A DNA stretch of 41,055 nucleotides from JANXUC01 sp043782485 (lineage in GTDB: Bacteria > Acidobacteriota > Terriglobia > Terriglobales > Acidobacteriaceae): NCBI GenBank assembly GCA_043782485.1, contig JAYWAL010000050.1, forward strand, positions 1 to 41,055, given 5' to 3'. Both the position numbers and the translations under genes were made by a program. A model generated the notes under the pieces. The model made no database searches, was not told the DNA's origin, and was given only the letters and a program-made list of their open reading frames with translations. Shown here piece after piece: positions 1-11,873 of the stretch. Within the stretch, counting starts at the first letter, position 1. Every line of letters begins with the position of its first letter.

Positions 1-1
1 C

Positions 2-2071
2 ACCTGCAATCTCACGTCCGGCGACCTTACCGCCGACGGCAAAGCCGAAATCGTCAGCTCCAACTGCAACGACGACAACATCACCGTTTACGTCAACAAC
101 GGCGATGGCACCTTCCAAACCGGCGTCTACTATGCCTCCGCCGCGGCACCCGGAAGTACCAGCGCCCATGTCTATCCAGAAGCTGCCACCATCGCGGACG
201 TGAACGGCGACGGTAAGGCCGACATCCTCGTCTCCAACGATGATGGCTCCGACGTCACCGTCCTCCTCGGCAACGGCGACGGTACCGTCACCGTTCCCAC
301 CGTCGGATACGCCGTCGGCGGTTACCCGCGTGATCCCGTGCTGGTCGGCGACTTTAACGGGGATGGCCTGCAAGACGTCATCGTCAGCGACCGCGAGTTC
401 GGCTATGCCTTCCTAAAGGGCTACGGGGACGGCACCTTCCGCTCCGCCCTTAACTACTACGCTGCCGGGGTCGGCTACGGCATCACCATCGCCAGCGGCG
501 ACTTCAACGGTGACACCATCCCTGACTTCGTCGTAGGCAATTGCTGCGACAGCAACATCGGCATCTCTGTTTTCCTCTCCCGCGCTGACGGCAGCTTACA
601 GCCCGGCGTCAACTACGGTGCCGGCGGCAATCTGGAGAACGTGGTCGTCGCCGACTTCAATGGCGACACTCATCTCGATATAGCCGCCACCGCGCGCAAC
701 TCCGGCGTGGTGGACATCTTCACTGGCGTTGGCGATGGTACGTTCACCCTTGGCTCCACCACCTTCCCGACCGACTCCACGGAAAACAGCCCCACGGGCA
801 TCTCCGCCGGGGACTTCAACCATGACGGCTTCTTGGACTTGGCCGTCGTGAACCAGGGCAGCAACACCGTTGGCATACTCTTAGGTGACGGCGCGGGTAA
901 TTTCTCCGCCCCCACCAACTATCCCTTATCGCAAAACGCCTATGACCTCGTTGCCGCTGATGTCAACGCGGACGGCTATCTCGACCTCATCGTGCCCCTC
1001 GACTCCAACCCCAGCAACGGCGTAGCTGTCTTCCTGGGCAAGACCGACAACTCCGGCACCTTCAACGCCGAATCCGACGTCGCCGCCGGCTTCAACTCGA
1101 GTTTCTCTCCGGCGGTTGGCGATCTGAACAACGACGGCAAGGCCGACCTGGTCTTCACCGTCGACGATGGATCCGTGGCTACGGGCGTGGCCGTCGCGAT
1201 GGGCAACGGCGATGGCACGTTCCAGCCTGCTGCTCTTTGGCCCTCGTCTTTGCAAGACTCGACTCTCGATCAAACTTATCCTTCCTTTGTGAAGATTTTC
1301 GATCTCAACACAGACGGAAAGCCTGACTTGATCGTTTCCAACTCGGAGTACGGCACCGTCGCTACCCTGTTCGGCAATGGCGACGGCACCTTCGCTGCTC
1401 CCCTTGAATACGCTTCCGGAGGCTATGCCTTTGGTCTGGCCCTGGCTGACGTGAACGGCGATGGTGCCATGGACGCCATCACCGCTGGCGACGACTTCCT
1501 GGGTGCCACCGTCCTGCTCAACAGCAGCGGCTCTGGAACCCAGCCGGACTTCAAGGTTGCTCCCGATGTCACCACCGCAACCGTCAGCGCCGGTTCCCCA
1601 GCCACCTTCAACCTCACCGTAACGGGAGCCAACGGCTACTCTGGCACGGTCACGTTCGCCTGTAGCGGCCTGCCGTCTGGAGCAACCTGCTCCTTTAGTC
1701 CGGCAACCATTCAGGCGAACAACAGCGTTCCGCTGGCCACCGTTCTCACCCTGACCACCTCTCGGAAAAGGACCGTTTCCTCGGCCCAACCGGGTCATCC
1801 TGACTCCGCCGGTTCCAGCTTCTGGCTGAGCCTGAGTGGGTTGGGCATCTTCGGCATGTTCCTGGCGGGAAGCGGCACCAAACGCGCTCGCCGCCACACG
1901 GGCATCGTTTTGGGCGTCGTCCTGCTGGGTATGGTCTTTGCCCTGGTCGGCTGCGCTGATGACCACACGGTCGGCACCCCTCCGGGCACCTTCACCGTGA
2001 TGGTTACCGCCACAGGCACCGGCAGCACCACGCCCACGCACCTCACCAACCTAACGCTAGTTGTCCAATAA
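2..2071 (+). CDS. FG-GAP/VCBS repeat protein, 5' truncated by the window edge
   Basis: The reading frame is open from base 2, so the true start lies outside the window and the visible 689 residues are the C-terminal part. The first two thirds are tandem FG-GAP/VCBS repeats, recognisable from recurring calcium-loop motifs such as DVNGDGKAD, DFNGDG, DFNHDGFLD and DLNNDGKAD alternating with GNGDGTF. These build beta-propellers in secreted or surface proteins. An Ig-like domain follows (around 'FNLTVTGANGYSGTV'), then two hydrophobic stretches separated by basic residues (SFWLSLSGLGIFGMFLAG; GIVLGVVLLGMVFALVG) and a polar tail. This tail architecture is common in acidobacterial extracellular repeat proteins, in my recollection. 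Function is unknown beyond probable adhesion or extracellular binding. It ends at TAA and is followed by a strong terminator. Confidence 0.85.
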   Translation, partial: TCNLTSGDLTADGKAEIVSSNCNDDNITVYVNNGDGTFQTGVYYASAAAPGSTSAHVYPEAATIADVNGDGKADILVSNDDGSDVTVLLGNGDGTVTVPTVGYAVGGYPRDPVLVGDFNGDGLQDVIVSDREFGYAFLKGYGDGTFRSALNYYAAGVGYGITIASGDFNGDTIPDFVVGNCCDSNIGISVFLSRADGSLQPGVNYGAGGNLENVVVADFNGDTHLDIAATARNSGVVDIFTGVGDGTFTLGSTTFPTDSTENSPTGISAGDFNHDGFLDLAVVNQGSNTVGILLGDGAGNFSAPTNYPLSQNAYDLVAADVNADGYLDLIVPLDSNPSNGVAVFLGKTDNSGTFNAESDVAAGFNSSFSPAVGDLNNDGKADLVFTVDDGSVATGVAVAMGNGDGTFQPAALWPSSLQDSTLDQTYPSFVKIFDLNTDGKPDLIVSNSEYGTVATLFGNGDGTFAAPLEYASGGYAFGLALADVNGDGAMDAITAGDDFLGATVLLNSSGSGTQPDFKVAPDVTTATVSAGSPATFNLTVTGANGYSGTVTFACSGLPSGATCSFSPATIQANNSVPLATVLTLTTSRKRTVSSAQPGHPDSAGSSFWLSLSGLGIFGMFLAGSGTKRARRHTGIVLGVVLLGMVFALVGCADDHTVGTPPGTFTVMVTATGTGSTTPTHLTNLTLVVQ

Positions 2072-2097
2072 GCCGTTCCGTTAGCTTAGCAGCCAGT

Positions 2098-2130
2098 GTG
2101 GCCGGGGGTTCGCTCCCGGCCACTTTTTTT
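2098..2130 (+). terminator. Rho-independent terminator after the FG-GAP gene
   Basis: A perfect 9-bp stem, GTGGCCGGG (2098-2106) with CCCGGCCAC (2115-2123), closes an 8-nt loop and is followed by seven T (2124-2130). It sits 27 bases after the stop codon. Confidence 0.92.
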
Positions 2131-2243
2131 CGCCGCCCGGCACGCCGAGGCGAATTCACCTGATATTTACTAGTTTGCAATGTCCCAGAAATAGGGCGGA
2201 GGTACCTTAACCTCATTGACATCCCTTCTAACCGGGAGGGCTG

Positions 2244-2280
2244 GGACAGCTTCGGGGGCTCCGGGCTGTCCTTTTTTTTT
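2244..2280 (+). terminator. Second rho-independent terminator, with no gene in front of it
   Basis: GGACAGC (2244-2250) pairs with GCTGTCC (2265-2271), with a 14-nt GC-rich loop, and nine T follow (2272-2280). It lies 114 bases after the previous terminator, and I see no coding sequence between the two. It is therefore either a backup terminator or the 3' end of a small RNA transcribed from within 2131-2243. The remaining bases up to mfd hold only a TAGAAT hexamer (2332-2337) that may be the mfd -10 element. Confidence 0.85.
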
Positions 2281-2345
2281 CCTCCGGAATCTTCTTGCTT
2301 GCCCACCAGCTCCCCGCGAAAAATCCCCTGCTAGAATCTATAAGC

Positions 2346-5909
<3,564 letters not shown>

Positions 5910-5959
5910 AGGCTCAATTGATTCCTTGTGTTAAGTTTTGAATTGATTTGTTTTGAAAG

Positions 5960-6014
5960 GGCACCGCTTCAGCCGTGCCAAGACAACAACTAAAATTCGG
6001 GGCTTTAGCCCCCG
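5960..6014. repeat. Two-module palindromic repeat, family 1 (copy upstream of galU)
   Basis: Module one is GGCACcGCTTCAGCCGTGCC (5960-5979), an imperfect inverted repeat. Module two is GGGGCTTTAGCCCC (5999-6012), continuing into CGAGGG. The same two modules in the same order, 20 rather than 19 bases apart, recur at 20651-20704. Both copies start after TTGAAAGG and end in CCCGAGGG, so this is a dispersed element and not a private regulatory site. It fills most of the 123-bp gap between mfd and galU. Confidence 0.85.
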
Positions 6015-6032
6015 AGGGAAACGAACTCCCCC

Positions 6033-6914
6033 ATGAAGATGAAAGTCCGCAAAGCCGTTTTCCCCGCCGCCGGCCTCGGCACGCGTTTTCTTCCCGCCAC
6101 CAAAGCGCAACCTAAGGAAATGCTGCCTATCGTCGATAAGCCCATCATTCAGTACGGCGTGGAAGAGGCTCTGGCCGCGGGTTGCGACCAGATCATCATC
6201 ATCACCGGACGCGGCAAGGTCGCCATCGAGGACCACTTCGACGTTAGCTATGAACTCGAACGCATTCTCGAAGACCGCGGCAAACTCGATCTCCTCAAAA
6301 TCGTCAAACAAATTTCCGACACCATTAAAGTTGCCTACGTTCGCCAGAAGGAAGCGCTCGGCCTCGGCCACGCCGTGCTCATGGCCAAGGAACTCATCGG
6401 CAACGAACCCTTCGCCGTCATCCTCGCCGACGACGTGATCGATGCCCCCACGCCCTGCCTGAAGCAAATGGTGCAGGTCTTTGAGGAAACACAGGCCTCG
6501 GTCATCGCCAGCCAGGTGGTCGAAGGGCCAGCGATTTCTTCCTATGGCGTTCTCGATTTACAACAGCCTGATGGTCGCTTCAACGGCAGGCTCTCCGAGA
6601 TCAAACACATGGTGGAGAAACCCAAACTCGAGGACGCCCCCTCCAAACAAGCCATCGTTGGCCGCTACATCCTGACCCCGGCAATTTTCGATGTGCTGGA
6701 GAAAACCACGCCCGGCGCGGGCGGCGAACTCCAGCTCACCGACGCCATGCGCAACCTTCTACAACAGGAACGCATGTGGGCCTACGTCTATGAAGGCAAA
6801 CGCTACGATGCCGGCGACAAGCTCGGCTTCCTCAAAGCCACAGTCGAATTCGCCCTGCAACGCGAAGACCTGGGCGGGCCCTTCCGCGAGTATCTAAAAA
6901 AATTAGACCTATAG
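6033..6914 (+). CDS. galU: UTP-glucose-1-phosphate uridylyltransferase
   Basis: GalU converts UTP and glucose 1-phosphate to UDP-glucose and pyrophosphate, feeding glycan and lipopolysaccharide synthesis in the cytoplasm. The 293-residue length is typical. The nucleotide-binding motif AAGLGTRFLPATKAQPKEM (residues 12-30) is followed by PIVDKPIIQYGVEEA. Further family marks are 'GLGHAVLMAKE', 'VILADDVI' with the metal-binding Asp, 'MVEKP', GRYILTP and 'YDAGDKLGFLKA'. The start at 6033 is the first ATG before the conserved N-terminus (MKMKVRKAVFPAAGLG); the second ATG two codons on is equally possible. No good Shine-Dalgarno sequence is visible, and the leader is a family-1 repeat. The gene stands alone in its direction, converging with purE. 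Confidence 0.96.
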   Translation: MKMKVRKAVFPAAGLGTRFLPATKAQPKEMLPIVDKPIIQYGVEEALAAGCDQIIIITGRGKVAIEDHFDVSYELERILEDRGKLDLLKIVKQISDTIKVAYVRQKEALGLGHAVLMAKELIGNEPFAVILADDVIDAPTPCLKQMVQVFEETQASVIASQVVEGPAISSYGVLDLQQPDGRFNGRLSEIKHMVEKPKLEDAPSKQAIVGRYILTPAIFDVLEKTTPGAGGELQLTDAMRNLLQQERMWAYVYEGKRYDAGDKLGFLKATVEFALQREDLGGPFREYLKKLDL

Positions 6915-6923
6915 CTCGCGCAG

Positions 6924-6945
6924 GGGCAGGCGCCCTCGCCTGCCC
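6924..6945. repeat. Hairpin between convergent galU and purE (GGCG-N4-CGCC family)
   Basis: GGGCAGGCG (6924-6932) is perfectly complementary to CGCCTGCCC (6937-6945) around the loop CCCT. There is no T tract, so it is not a classical terminator, but its position between convergent genes could let it act on both strands. Similar hairpins with a different outer stem but the same inner GGCG/CGCC and a 4-nt loop lie at 11874-11895 and 24841-24856. Confidence 0.7.
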
Positions 6946-6962
6946 AGCAGCAAAGCCCCGCC

Positions 6963-7469
6963 CTACCCCCGCAACGACTTCTGCAACTTCTCCGACTTCT
7001 CCGCCACGCCAGCCGCCAGCTTTTCCTTGTACGCGTCTAACTTCTTAGCCACGTCCCCATCGGACAACCCAATCATCTGCGCCGCCAAAATCCCCGCATT
7101 CGTAGCCCCCGGCTTTCCAATCGCCACCGTCGCCACCGGAATCCCCGCTGGCATCTGCACAATGGCCAACAGCGAATCCATCCCCTGCAGCGACGTCGAA
7201 GGAATTGGCACCCCAATCACCGGCAACGTCGTATGCGCCGCAATCACGCCCGCCAAATGCGCCGCCCCACCCGCTCCGGCAATAATCACGCGGATCCCGC
7301 GTCCGCTGGCCTTCCGCGCAAAGTCCGCAGTCCGGTCCGGCGACCGATGCGCCGAGGTCACATCCATCTCATACGCAATACCAAACTCGTCCAGCGCCTT
7401 GCCAGCCTCGCGCATGATCTCCAAGTCCGAATCACTGCCCATTACAATCGACACCAACGTCTTGCTCAT
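6963..7469 (-). CDS. purE: N5-carboxyaminoimidazole ribonucleotide mutase, class I PurE
   Basis: PurE rearranges N5-CAIR to CAIR in de novo purine synthesis. The 168-residue protein shows the class I signatures: GSDSD near the N-terminus, SAHRSPDR, the phosphate-binding IIAGAGGAAHLAGVIAAHT and the PVIGVP strand. The start ATG at 7469 has AAAGGA 11 nt upstream. The other in-frame ATG at 7481 lies directly on that AGG and would add MFRF. A partner purK is not in the window. purD lies upstream on the same strand, so the two probably form a purine transcript, although the 110-bp gap contains a dispersed repeat. Confidence 0.96.
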   Translation of the reverse strand: MSKTLVSIVMGSDSDLEIMREAGKALDEFGIAYEMDVTSAHRSPDRTADFARKASGRGIRVIIAGAGGAAHLAGVIAAHTTLPVIGVPIPSTSLQGMDSLLAIVQMPAGIPVATVAIGKPGATNAGILAAQMIGLSDGDVAKKLDAYKEKLAAGVAEKSEKLQKSLRG

Positions 7470-7492
7470 AAAGCGGAACATCCTTTATTTTA

Positions 7493-7523
7493 GATTGTCA
7501 TTCTGAGCGCATCGAAGAATCCC
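7493..7523. repeat. Dispersed repeat, family 2 (GATTGTCATTCTGAG type)
   Basis: GATTGTCATTCTGAGCGCAT followed by CGAAGAATCCC fills the purD-purE gap. It resembles the units at 13563-13596, 14918-14947, 35320-35342 and, inverted, 35465-35493. All start with (T)TGTCAT(T/C)CC or CTGA and end in GGAAT/GAATCC. No coding potential is seen. Confidence 0.65.
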
Positions 7524-7579
7524 TACACTCTCAACTCTGCCGAATACTCGCGAACTTTCTCGCCGGCACCGGCCCGCAA

Positions 7580-8845
7580 CTACTTCGCCCGCGCGCCAAT
7601 ATCCTTCCGATACTGCATTCCCTCAAACCCAATCTTCCCCACCGCCTCATACGCCCGTCGCAACGCCAAATCTAAGTCCGACCCCCGCGCCGTCACACCC
7701 AGCACCCGCCCGCCAGCGGTATAAAATCCGCCGTCCCGCCGAGTACTGCCAGCATGAAACACCTTCACGCCCTCAACGCGCCCGGCCTCTTCCAGTCCCA
7801 GAATCCTCTTCCCATTCTCATACGTCCCCGGATACCCGCCCGACGCCAGCACCACGCACACTGCGGCATCGCTCGACCACTTAAAGTCCCCCTCACTCGT
7901 CCGCCCATCAATCGACGCTTCCATCGCATCCACCAGATCCGAGTCCAGCCGCATCAAAATCGGCTGCGTCTCCGGATCGCCAAACCGGCAATTAAACTCC
8001 AGCACCATCGGCCCGCGCGCCGTCATCATCAACCCACAATACAGAATGCCGCGAAACTCCATGCCCTCGTCGCGCATCCCGGCCACTACCGGCCGCGCCA
8101 CATGCGTCAGCAGCCAGTCGCGCATCGAGTCATCCAAAATTCCAACAGTGGAATACGCCCCCATCCCGCCGGTATTCGGCCCCGTATCGCCGTCGCCCAC
8201 GCGCTTATGGTCCTGCGCCGCCACCAAGGGAGCGACGCGTTCGCCATCGCTCATCACCAGAAACGACAGCTCCTCGCCCACCAGAAATTCTTCCAGCACC
8301 ACGCGCTCGCCCGCCGCACCCAGCATCTTCCCGCTCAGCATCTCCAGCGCGACTTCCGCAGCTTCGTTCTTGGTCTTGGCGATTACCACTCCCTTACCCG
8401 CCGCCAGCCCATCCGCTTTTACCACAATCGGAACATGAAAATGCTTCAGCGCTTCATGCACTTCCTCCACCGAAACACAAATCGCATAATGCGCCGTCGG
8501 AATCTGATGCCTCTGCATGAACTGCTTGGCAAAACTCTTGCTCGATTCCAGCTGTGCCGCCGCCTGCGACGGCCCAAAAATCCTCCATCCGCGCCGCTGG
8601 AATTCGTCCACCACGCCCACCGTCAACGCCAGCTCCGGACCCACCACAGTCAAATCCGGCTGCAATCGCTCCGCCAGCGCCACCATCGACTCCAGACTGC
8701 GCAAGTCCACCGCCGCGCACTCCGCGTCCTCTTCAATCCCGCCATTCCCCGGCGCACAATACAACTTCGTCACCCGCGGCGATGCCCGCAGCTTCCACAC
8801 CAACGCATGTTCTCGCCCGCCACTGCCTAGCACTAAAACCTTCAT
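7580..8845 (-). CDS. purD: Phosphoribosylamine-glycine ligase (GARS)
   Basis: PurD joins 5-phosphoribosylamine to glycine with ATP, giving GAR, the second step of purine synthesis. The 421-residue ATP-grasp enzyme starts with the family motif MKVLVLGSGGREHAL and shows 'PTAHYAI', the ATP-grasp segment VVKADGLAAGKGVV, the acidic metal site 'LEFNCRFGDPETQ' and the C-terminal 'GVTARG' region. The start ATG at 8845 is set by the conserved N-terminal motif; no clear Shine-Dalgarno sequence precedes it. It lies 63 bp after a lipase gene and 110 bp before purE, all leftward, so a shared transcript is plausible. glyA, which makes its substrate glycine, is 1.7 kb away on the other strand. Confidence 0.96.
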   Translation of the reverse strand: MKVLVLGSGGREHALVWKLRASPRVTKLYCAPGNGGIEEDAECAAVDLRSLESMVALAERLQPDLTVVGPELALTVGVVDEFQRRGWRIFGPSQAAAQLESSKSFAKQFMQRHQIPTAHYAICVSVEEVHEALKHFHVPIVVKADGLAAGKGVVIAKTKNEAAEVALEMLSGKMLGAAGERVVLEEFLVGEELSFLVMSDGERVAPLVAAQDHKRVGDGDTGPNTGGMGAYSTVGILDDSMRDWLLTHVARPVVAGMRDEGMEFRGILYCGLMMTARGPMVLEFNCRFGDPETQPILMRLDSDLVDAMEASIDGRTSEGDFKWSSDAAVCVVLASGGYPGTYENGKRILGLEEAGRVEGVKVFHAGSTRRDGGFYTAGGRVLGVTARGSDLDLALRRAYEAVGKIGFEGMQYRKDIGARAK

Positions 8846-8908
8846 AAGATGAACACCAAGGTTAGGAGCACCCCGCGCCGGATGTCAAACGCCCGAACAC
8901 CTTGCGCG

Positions 8909-9499
8909 TCATTCCCCCAACACCCTCCCCACCACCTCAAAACACTTCCGGCTCCGCACCATCCACGCATGCAGCCCCACCACTACCCAAAACCCCTCCC
9001 CCAAACGCGAACTCCACGCCGGCACAATCATCAAATCCAGCGGCGTCCAGATCGACGCCACCCGCATCCGTTCCAAAACCGCAACATCCCGATTCAAATC
9101 CCGCAAAAAATCACTCCCAGGCCTCATCTGCCGCGGCCCCACCTTCCCCGCAAAATACGCCCACCACGTCCCCCGATGCGGCGACGAAATCGTAACCAAC
9201 CGCCTCACCCGCTCCACGCCACCCAACCGCTGCACGTAATACCGGCTCACCAACCCGCCCATGCTGAACCCAACCAGATCAAACATTTCTCCATCCTCCA
9301 ACTCTCTCTCCACAAACTCCCGCAACTGCTCCGCCAGCACATCCAATCCCACCGACCCATCGCTCGGCTGCAAATCCACCGCCAACACGCGAAACCCGCG
9401 CGCCTCCAGCCACTTCGTCATCCGGGCGAACACCCGTGACGTGTCCCAAATTCCATGCACCAGCACCACCGCCCGCGAATTGTGCTCCGTCAACTTCAT
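8909..9499 (-). CDS. Alpha/beta-hydrolase of the lipase/esterase type
   Basis: This 196-residue protein has the layout of small bacterial triacylglycerol lipases. VVLVHGIWD (11-19) forms the oxyanion region, and VGFSMGG carries the nucleophile Ser79. Candidate Asp155 lies in WTPLDLMIVP and candidate His177 in 'VVGLHAWMV'. The segment 'VTISSPHRGTWWA' is typical of lipases acting on long-chain esters or lipids. No signal peptide is evident, so it is probably cytoplasmic. The natural substrate cannot be read from sequence. It is leftward, ends 63 bp before purD, and starts back-to-back with a rightward membrane protein gene only 48 bp away. Confidence 0.85.
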   Translation of the reverse strand: MKLTEHNSRAVVLVHGIWDTSRVFARMTKWLEARGFRVLAVDLQPSDGSVGLDVLAEQLREFVERELEDGEMFDLVGFSMGGLVSRYYVQRLGGVERVRRLVTISSPHRGTWWAYFAGKVGPRQMRPGSDFLRDLNRDVAVLERMRVASIWTPLDLMIVPAWSSRLGEGFWVVVGLHAWMVRSRKCFEVVGRVLGE

Positions 9500-9511
9500 A
9501 TCGCAAAGAAC

Positions 9512-9539
9512 TTGACACTCATCCCCAAACCACTAAACT
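9512..9539 (+). promoter_or_regulatory. Sigma70-like promoter with almost no leader
   Basis: A perfect -35 TTGACA (9512-9517) is followed after 16 bases by TAAACT (9534-9539, four of six consensus positions). The expected start of transcription is at about 9546, two bases before ATG 9548, so the mRNA would be essentially leaderless. No Shine-Dalgarno sequence is present. Confidence 0.6.
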
Positions 9540-9547
9540 GGAAAGCA

Positions 9548-10165
9548 ATGACCCCGCAGCGCCAGTGCCGCTCCGCAACAAAACGCACCCCGCCACCACT
9601 CGCATTCGAAAATCCCCTCGAAGACCTCCGCTTCATCCGCGAAACCATGGCCCGCTCCGCCACCTTCACCGCCGTTCCCGGCTGGGGCCAGGTCATTCTC
9701 GGCCTCACCGCGCTCGTCGCCGCCCCCATCGCCGCGCGCCAGCCCACTCCGCTTGCCTGGATCGCCGTCTGGCTCATCGAAGCCGGACTCGCCGTCGCCA
9801 TCTCTAGCATAGCCATGAATTACAAATCGCAGCGCCTCGGCGTCCCGCTCGTCAGCGGCCCCGCCCGCAAATTCGCGCTCGGCTTTCTCCCTCCCCTCCT
9901 CGCCGGAGCCGTCGTCACCTTCATTCTCTACCGCGCCCGCCTCACCGCCATGCTCCCGGGCATTTGGGCGCTCATCTACGGAGCCGCCGTCATCACCGGA
10001 GGCGTTCTCTCCGTCCCGCTCGTCCCCGTCATGGGAGCCTGTTTCATGGCCGCCGGAGCCGCCACTCTCCTTTTCCCTTCCGCTGGCAACTATTCCATGG
10101 CCGCCACCTTCGGCGGCCTCCACATTTTGTTCGGATATTGGATCGCGAGGAAACACGGTGGCTAG
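9548..10165 (+). CDS. Multi-pass membrane protein of unknown function
   Basis: The protein has 205 residues with about five to six hydrophobic segments: 'GWGQVILGLTALVAAPIAA', 'AWIAVWLIEAGLAVAISSIA', 'FALGFLPPLLAGAVVTFIL', a 'MLPGIWALIYGAAVI' segment and 'GACFMAAGAATLLF'. I do not recognise an enzymatic motif. ATG 9548 is preferred over an upstream in-frame start near 9455, which would overlap the divergent lipase gene and the promoter. The last eight bases overlap the following winged-helix gene, so the two are translationally coupled. A membrane protein paired with a small winged-helix regulator suggests a sensing or regulated-membrane module, but this is inference. Confidence 0.82.
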   Translation: MTPQRQCRSATKRTPPPLAFENPLEDLRFIRETMARSATFTAVPGWGQVILGLTALVAAPIAARQPTPLAWIAVWLIEAGLAVAISSIAMNYKSQRLGVPLVSGPARKFALGFLPPLLAGAVVTFILYRARLTAMLPGIWALIYGAAVITGGVLSVPLVPVMGACFMAAGAATLLFPSAGNYSMAATFGGLHILFGYWIARKHGG

Positions 10166-10523
10166 ACCCAATCTCTCACCCCGCAAAGCCGTTCCCAAAT
10201 CGCAACCACCCCGCGAGCGCTCCGCCGTCCCCGACTTCGATCGCGTCATCCACGAGCGTCTCCGCCTCGGCATCGTCAGCGCCCTCGCCGTCAACGATTC
10301 CCTCAGCTTCGCCGAACTCAAGCGCATCCTTGCCACCACCGATGGCAACCTCAGCGTCCACGCCCGCAAGCTCGAAGATGCCCGTTACATCTCCTGCCGC
10401 AAGCGCTTCGAAGGAAGAGTTCCTAAAACAGAATACACGCTCACCGCCCCCGGCCGCAAAGCCCTCGAAACCTACCTCGCCGAAATGGAAGCCTTCATCC
10501 ACCGCTCCCGCCTGCCCCGTTAA
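10158..10523 (+). CDS. Winged-helix transcriptional regulator
   Basis: This 121-residue protein starts at GTG 10158 inside the preceding gene (8-nt overlap). After a basic, proline-rich N-terminus of about 25 residues comes a single winged-helix domain: 'FDRVIHERLRLGIVSAL' (helix 1), 'LSFAELKRILATTDGNLSVHARKLEDARYISCRKRFEGR' (helix-turn-helix and wing), then 'KTEYTLTAPGRKALETYLAEMEAFI'. This matches the HTH_34-type family of small regulators, from memory of the pattern. It has no effector domain, so the coupled membrane protein may be its target or signal source. Likely DNA-binding in the cytoplasm. Confidence 0.85.
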   Translation: MARPNLSPRKAVPKSQPPRERSAVPDFDRVIHERLRLGIVSALAVNDSLSFAELKRILATTDGNLSVHARKLEDARYISCRKRFEGRVPKTEYTLTAPGRKALETYLAEMEAFIHRSRLPR

Positions 10524-10572
10524 TCCCACCGCCCAAAACTGTTATCCTTGAACTTCCACAAGGATGCTCACC

Positions 10573-11862
10573 ATGAAACCGAATCCCATGTCCCGCTCCC
10601 TCGCCGAATTCGACCCTCAAATCGCCGCCGCCATCGACCACGAAACCCGCCGCCAGCACGAGGGCCTCGAACTCATCGCCTCCGAAAATTTCGTCAGTGA
10701 AGCCGTTCTCGAAGCCACCGGCTCCGTCTTCACCAATAAATATGCGGAAGGCTACCCCGGCAAGCGTTACTATGGCGGCTGCGAATTTGCCGACGTCGTC
10801 GAGAATCTAGCCCGCGACCGCGCCAAGCAGCTCTTTGGCGCGGAATTCGCCAACGTCCAGCCCCACGCCGGATCGCAGGCCAACATGGAAGCCTTCTCCG
10901 CCGTCCTGCAACCCGGCGATACCATTCTCGGCCTCAACCTCGCCCACGGCGGCCATCTCACGCACGGCCACCCGCTCAATTTCTCCGGCAAAACCTATCG
11001 CATTGTCCCGTACGGCGTCACTCACGAAACAGAAACCATCGACTACGATGAAGTCGAAAAGCTCGCCGTGCAGGAGCGCCCCAAAATGCTCATCGGCGGC
11101 GGCAGCGCCTACCCCCGCACCATCGATTTCCCCCGTATGAGGGCCATCGCCGATAAAGTCGGCGCTCTCTTCCTCGTCGATATGGCGCACTTCTCCGGCC
11201 TGGTCGCGGGCGGCGCGCACCCATCGCCCGTGCCGCACGCCCACATCGTTACCTCGACAACCCATAAGACTCTAAGAGGCCCCCGCTCCGGCATGATTCT
11301 GGCCAAAGCCGACTTCGGCCCCGCCATCGATAAGGTCGTATTCCCTGGCATGCAGGGTGGCCCGCTCGTTCACGTCATCGCCGCCAAGGCGGTTTGTTTT
11401 CTAGAAGCGCAACAGCCGGAATTCCGCGACTACGCCCGTCAGGTCGTCGCTAACGCCAAGGTCCTCGCCGCCGCCATCGCCGCCGAAGGCTACCGCATCA
11501 TTTCCGGCGGCACCGACACGCACCTCATGCTCATCGACGTTTTCGCCAAAGGCATGTTCGGCAGCGAAGCGGAAAAGGCTCTCGGCGATGCTGGCATTAC
11601 CGTCAACAAAAACGCGATTCCTTTCGATGCCAATCCGCCCATGAAGCCCAGCGGCATCCGCATTGGCACCCCGGCCCTGACCACGCGCGGCATGAAGGAA
11701 GGTGAAATGAAGAAAGTCGCCAGCTGGATCGTGGAAGCCCTCAACCAGCGCACCAACCCCATCGCCCTAACCAAAATCCGCAAGCAGGTCGAATCCTTTG
11801 CCGAAGGCTTCCCCCTCTACCCCGAACGCCGCACTCGTTCTTTAGCGGGAATCCGCGGATAG
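10573..11862 (+). CDS. glyA: Serine hydroxymethyltransferase
   Basis: GlyA is a PLP enzyme that converts serine and tetrahydrofolate to glycine and 5,10-methylene-THF, the main one-carbon source of the cell. The 429-residue chain shows 'HEGLELIASENFVS', 'NKYAEGYPGKRYYGGCE', 'QPHAGSQAN', 'HGGHLTHG', 'LVDMAHFSGLVAGG', the PLP-lysine motif TSTTHKTLRGPRSG (Lys about 232) and the C-terminal 'PSGIRIGTPALTTRG'. ATG 10573 is chosen because AAGGA (10560-10564) lies 8 nt upstream. ATG 10564 would overlap that ribosome-binding site and add only three residues. Glycine made here is the substrate of the nearby PurD. Confidence 0.97.
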   Translation: MKPNPMSRSLAEFDPQIAAAIDHETRRQHEGLELIASENFVSEAVLEATGSVFTNKYAEGYPGKRYYGGCEFADVVENLARDRAKQLFGAEFANVQPHAGSQANMEAFSAVLQPGDTILGLNLAHGGHLTHGHPLNFSGKTYRIVPYGVTHETETIDYDEVEKLAVQERPKMLIGGGSAYPRTIDFPRMRAIADKVGALFLVDMAHFSGLVAGGAHPSPVPHAHIVTSTTHKTLRGPRSGMILAKADFGPAIDKVVFPGMQGGPLVHVIAAKAVCFLEAQQPEFRDYARQVVANAKVLAAAIAAEGYRIISGGTDTHLMLIDVFAKGMFGSEAEKALGDAGITVNKNAIPFDANPPMKPSGIRIGTPALTTRGMKEGEMKKVASWIVEALNQRTNPIALTKIRKQVESFAEGFPLYPERRTRSLAGIRG

Positions 11863-11873
11863 AGTCAATGGAG

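Noticed and set aside
926..2041. Long leftward open frame opposite the FG-GAP gene
   Set aside because: Its product is low-complexity (Gly/Ala/Arg/Val-rich) with no motif, and it mirrors the codon bias of the strong gene on the other strand.
7754..8830. 358-codon rightward open frame opposite purD
   Set aside because: The product is an Arg/His/Pro-rich shadow of purD with no recognisable domain.
10524..10572. Glycine or purine riboswitch before glyA
   Set aside because: Only 49 bases separate the genes, too short for such an aptamer, and the stretch contains just a ribosome-binding site.
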